Program-made: the position numbers and the translations under genes | Shown here: positions 5,392 through 8,186 of the stretch, piece by piece | How the letters are laid out: every line of letters begins with the position of its first letter | How positions within the stretch are numbered: the stretch's first letter is position 1 | Notes under the pieces: model-generated | Seen by the model: the letters and a program-made list of their open reading frames with translations, nothing else | Databases searched by the model: none | Told to the model about the DNA's origin: nothing | Source of the DNA: an uncultured Pseudomonadota bacterium | GTDB lineage: Bacteria > Myxococcota_A > UBA796 > GCA-2862545 | Length of the DNA: 8,186 bases | Assembly (NCBI GenBank): GCA_937891875.1 | Contig: CALATR010000132.1 | Location: 1-8,186, forward strand | Direction: 5' to 3'

Positions 5392-7101
5392 ATGCTGACG
5401 TGTCTGCGGGTGCGCAACCTGGCGATCATCGAGCGCCTGGAGGTGGACCTGGGCGCCGGCCTCAACGTCGTGACTGGCGAGACCGGCGCTGGAAAGTCGA
5501 TCCTGGTGGGTGCGCTGCAGCTGGTGCTCGGTGCGCGCGCCCGGCCCGAGGTGGTGCGCACGGACTGCGAGGCCGCCGAGGTGGAGGCGCTCTTCGACCT
5601 GCCCCCCGGGCACGAGGTCCGGGACGCCCTGGCGGAAGAGGGCTTCGAGCCCGAGGACCAGCTGGTGCTGCGCCGGGTCATCCGGGCGTCCGGCGGCTCC
5701 AGGGCCCAGATCAACGGGCGGCTGTGCACGGTCGCCCAGCTCAAGCGCATCGCCGCCACCCTGGTCGACATCAGCTCCCAGCACGAGCACACGACGCTGG
5801 TCGATCCCGGCACCCACCTGGCCTTCCTCGACGCCTTCGGTGTGCCCGACGGACTGCGCGACGAGGTCGCCGGGGCGGTGGCCGCCGCGCGGGAGGCCGA
5901 TCGCGTCCTGACCGAGCTCCGCAGCGCCCTGGCCGAGCGCGCCGAGCGGGAGGACCTGCTCCGCTTCCAGCTGGCCGAGCTGGAGCGCGTGGATCCCCAG
6001 CCCGGCGAGCTGGAGCGGCTGCGGCAGGAGCGGGAGCGGCTGCGCCACGGCGAGCGCCTCGTGCGGGCGGCGTCCCAGGCGGTCGCGGTGCTGGACGACG
6101 ACGACCGGGGCGTGTGCGATCGCCTGGCGGTGGTCGGCGCCGATCTGGAGCGGGCGGCGGGCTTCGATCCGGCCCTGGAGCCGATGGTGGAGCGCCTGCA
6201 GACCGCGACCACGGAGCTGCGAGAGCTGGCGTTCGACCTGGGTCGTTACGCGCAGGACCTCGACGTCGAGCCCGAGCGGCTGGCCCAGGTGGAGGAGCGG
6301 GTGGCCGCCCTGCAGCGCCTGCTGCGGCGCTTCGGTGGGGACGAGGAGGCGCTCGCGGCCCACCGGGAGCAGGCGAGCGAGGAGCTGGCCGCCCTGGACG
6401 ACCTCGACGGCAAGGTGGAGCGCCTGCAGGGGGACCGGGACCGGCGCCTCGTCGCCGCGGCAAAGGCGGCGCGCACCCTGTCTGCGCGGCGCAAGGAGGT
6501 CGCGGACGGGCTCGCCGGCGCCATCACCCGGGAGCTGCACGATCTGGGCATGGGGCACGCCCGGGTGCAGGTGGAGGTCGCCCCGCTGGAGGGCGGGCAG
6601 GCGGCGCTCGACGTGGACGGGGCGCGGCTGACCGACGAGGGCATCGATCGGGTCGAGTTCCTGATCGCGCCCAACCCCGGGGAGGCGCCGCGACCGCTCG
6701 CCCGGGTGGCCTCGGGCGGTGAGCTGTCCCGGGCGCTGCTGGCGCTCAAGCGGGTGCTCGCCGGTGCGGGGCCGGTCGGCCTGTACGTCTTCGACGAGGT
6801 CGACACCGGAGTCGGTGGCGCCATCGCGGAGGCGATCGGCCGGAAGATCCGGGAGGTCGCCGGACATCATCAGGTGCTCTGCATCACCCACCAGCCCCAG
6901 ATCGCCGCCTTCGGCGACACCCACCTGCACGTGCACAAGGACGTGGACGCCGACGGTCGCACCCGCAGCCGGGTCGAGCGCCTCGACGCCGATTCCCGCC
7001 GCGAGGAGCTCGCCCGCATGCTCTCCGGCGCCACCCTGACCGACGCCGCCCGGGACGCGGCGTCGGCCCTGCTGGACCAGGCCCGGGAGGTGCGCTCGTG
7101 A
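5392..7101 (+). CDS. recN: DNA repair protein RecN
   Basis: A 569-residue SMC-like ATPase that acts in the cytoplasm at DNA double-strand breaks, helping to hold DNA together for RecA-dependent repair. The N-terminal half of the head has the family opening LRVRNLAIIERLEVDL and a Walker A GETGAGKS at 29-36. The middle (about 150-375) is a Glu/Arg/Leu-rich antiparallel coiled coil without the long arms of true SMC proteins. The C-terminal half of the head has the ABC signature SGGELSR at 441-447, Walker B LYVFDEVDTGVGG from 464 with Asp468 and Glu469, and the H-loop ITHQPQIAA with His500. All catalytic residues are present and the length is normal. The ATG at 5392 follows GGGAGG. Its stop overlaps the next gene by four bases (GTGA), so the two are almost surely one transcription unit. 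Confidence 0.98.
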   Translation: MLTCLRVRNLAIIERLEVDLGAGLNVVTGETGAGKSILVGALQLVLGARARPEVVRTDCEAAEVEALFDLPPGHEVRDALAEEGFEPEDQLVLRRVIRASGGSRAQINGRLCTVAQLKRIAATLVDISSQHEHTTLVDPGTHLAFLDAFGVPDGLRDEVAGAVAAAREADRVLTELRSALAERAEREDLLRFQLAELERVDPQPGELERLRQERERLRHGERLVRAASQAVAVLDDDDRGVCDRLAVVGADLERAAGFDPALEPMVERLQTATTELRELAFDLGRYAQDLDVEPERLAQVEERVAALQRLLRRFGGDEEALAAHREQASEELAALDDLDGKVERLQGDRDRRLVAAAKAARTLSARRKEVADGLAGAITRELHDLGMGHARVQVEVAPLEGGQAALDVDGARLTDEGIDRVEFLIAPNPGEAPRPLARVASGGELSRALLALKRVLAGAGPVGLYVFDEVDTGVGGAIAEAIGRKIREVAGHHQVLCITHQPQIAAFGDTHLHVHKDVDADGRTRSRVERLDADSRREELARMLSGATLTDAARDAASALLDQAREVRS

Positions 7102-8087
7102 CCCGGGTCAAGCTCTGCTGCATGCGCGACGCCCGCGAGGTCGAGCTCGCCATCGCCGCTGGCGCCGACGTGCTGGGCTTCGTCGGCGAGCAGCCGTCGG
7201 GACCGGGCCGCCTGACCGACGAGGCCATCGCCCCCTTGATCGCCCAGGTCGCCGGCCGTGCTCGGACCTGGCTGCTCACCGCCGCCACCTCCCTCGACGC
7301 GGTCCGAGACCAGCTCCGCCGCACGGGCCCCTCTGGCGTGCAGCTCTGCGACCACGTGGACGACGACGTGCACGCGGGACTGCGCAGGGACTTCCCCGAT
7401 CTTCACGTGGTTCAGGTCATCCATGCCGGGGAGTCGGACGCCGTTGAGCAGGCGCTCGCGACGGCACCCCACGTGCACGCCCTGCTGCTGGACTCCGGCG
7501 TGACCACCGGGCCGGACCGCCAGCTGGGCGGCACGGGACGCACCCACGACTGGAGCCTGTCCCGGCGGATCGTGGACGCGGTCGACGCGCCGGTGTGGCT
7601 GGCGGGAGGGCTGCGCCCGGACAACGTGGAGACCGCGATCCGCCAGGTGCGACCGCACGGCGTCGACCTGTGCAGCGGGGTGCGCGACGGGGACTACGCG
7701 CTCGACGAGGACCAGGTCACTGCGTTCATGGCGGCGGTCCGCACGGGAAGCGCGCGCCTGCAGCTCCCGCCGGACGCGTCCCTGGCCCAGCTCCAGCACT
7801 ACGTGCACCAGCTGGAGGCCCACCACGACTGGCTGAACCTGTCGGTGGTCGACAACGGCTTCCTGATGACGGAGGAAGTCGGCGAGCTCCACGCCGCGCT
7901 CCGCCACCACCAGCGCGCGCTTCAGCGGGGAGACGCGGACGCCGCGGCGGCGACGAAGCAGGAGGTCGCCCACGAGCTGGTGGACGTGCTGAACTACCTG
8001 CTGGCCCAGGCGAACCGGCTGGGGATCGACGTGGAAGCGGCGTTCCGGGAGAAGAACGGGCGGAATCTGGATCGGAGCTGGGAGTAG
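7098..8087 (+). CDS. fusion of a phosphoribosylanthranilate isomerase-like barrel and a MazG-like NTP pyrophosphohydrolase
   Basis: A 329-residue protein with two domains. Residues 1-215 are a TrpF-like (βα)8 barrel: KLCC at 5-8 with Cys7 in the place of the catalytic Cys, LLLDS with Asp132 in the place of the catalytic Asp, the phosphate loop GGTGRTHDW at 144-152, LAGGLRPDN at 168-176 and GVDLCSGVR at 188-196. The usual SPR/SKR loop is replaced by PSGPGR (33-38) and QLHG by QLCD (82-85), so the substrate may not be phosphoribosylanthranilate. Residues about 225-329 are all-helical and MazG-like: EEVGE (Glu259, Glu260, Glu263), HELVD (Glu293, Asp296) and a K-x3-N tail (Lys319, Asn323), the Mg-binding EExxE...ExxD pattern of NTP pyrophosphohydrolases. 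The GTG start overlaps the recN stop by four bases. An internal ATG at 7728 lacks a good ribosome binding site. No other trp gene is in view. Confidence 0.88.
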   Translation: MTRVKLCCMRDAREVELAIAAGADVLGFVGEQPSGPGRLTDEAIAPLIAQVAGRARTWLLTAATSLDAVRDQLRRTGPSGVQLCDHVDDDVHAGLRRDFPDLHVVQVIHAGESDAVEQALATAPHVHALLLDSGVTTGPDRQLGGTGRTHDWSLSRRIVDAVDAPVWLAGGLRPDNVETAIRQVRPHGVDLCSGVRDGDYALDEDQVTAFMAAVRTGSARLQLPPDASLAQLQHYVHQLEAHHDWLNLSVVDNGFLMTEEVGELHAALRHHQRALQRGDADAAAATKQEVAHELVDVLNYLLAQANRLGIDVEAAFREKNGRNLDRSWE

Positions 8088-8130
8088 GGGGCGGGGCGGG
8101 GGGATCGTCTCGCGTGGGTCGCGTGGCTGC

Positions 8131-8149
8131 GGGCAGGGGAGGGGAGGGG
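8131..8149 (+). other. G-quadruplex motif downstream of the recN operon
   Basis: Four G-runs (GGG, GGGG, GGGG, GGGG) separated by loops CA, A and A on the plus strand. Further G-runs lie at 8087-8103, just after the stop codon of the fusion gene. Such a tract could fold in the transcript or coding strand; there is no T-run to make it a standard terminator. Confidence 0.6.
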
Positions 8150-8150
8150 C

Positions 8151-8178
8151 GGTCTCTGGTCGCTGGTCTCTGGTCTCT
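8151..8178 (+). repeat. heptamer tandem repeat, four copies
   Basis: Four adjacent copies of GGTCTCT, the second being GGTCGCT, followed by GGG near the window edge. It is a short minisatellite outside any gene I can support. On the minus strand it is open and would encode an ETRDQRPET-type repeat, but without start signals I do not call that coding. Confidence 0.75.
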
Positions 8179-8186
8179 GGGCCCAC

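Noticed and set aside
5287..6936. Minus-strand frame that extends the 36-residue peptide upstream by about 550 codons through recN
   Set aside because: The upstream part is antisense to recN and lacks protein-like composition; the ATG at 5286 has its own GGAGG site.
6870..8186. 438-codon minus-strand frame running off the right edge
   Set aside because: It is antisense to recN and the fusion gene, whose motifs are clear; the translation is Arg/Val/His-rich without a domain. Only its first part, outside the genes, contains the heptamer repeat.

Overview
This is a chromosomal window of very high GC (by eye, not computed) with almost no non-coding space. It fits a high-GC Gram-negative bacterium. 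The markers are a Tat-exported lipoprotein of the DUF1800 family next to a DUF1501 protein, a Sec-exported FKBP prolyl isomerase and a recN locus. Myxococcota or a related deltaproteobacterial or planctomycete-like lineage is my best guess; nothing here fixes the taxon. I see no rRNA, tRNA, CRISPR array, transposase or phage gene.

The layout is two divergent gene blocks around an intergenic region at 5287-5391. On the minus strand, reading right to left, come: a 36-residue single-span peptide (5286-5176); a secreted tandem FKBP protein (5064-4153); a protein with two membrane spans and a helical tail (4048-3341); a small multispan membrane protein (3247-2714); a DUF1800 Tat lipoprotein (2714-1257); and a DUF1501 protein (1257-136). 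The last three are joined by one-base TGATG stop/start overlaps, and the two junctions are nearly the same 16-mer. On the plus strand, recN (5392-7101) overlaps by four bases (GTGA) a gene for a two-domain protein (7098-8087). Its N-terminal half is a phosphoribosylanthranilate-isomerase-like TIM barrel and its C-terminal half is a MazG-like NTP pyrophosphohydrolase.

The minus-strand block looks devoted to the cell envelope: folding of exported proteins (FKBP) and a coupled membrane protein/DUF1800/DUF1501 set of unknown function. The plus-strand block pairs a double-strand-break repair ATPase with a putative nucleotide-pool enzyme. The barrel-MazG fusion coupled to recN is the most unusual item in the window.

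Non-coding stretches are all short. Positions 1-135 lie downstream of the DUF1501 gene and hold nothing I can support beyond a weak hairpin. Positions 3248-3340, 4049-4152, 5065-5175 and 5287-5391 are spacers of about 90-110 bases. Positions 8088-8186 are G-rich, with a G-quadruplex motif and a heptamer repeat running to the window edge.
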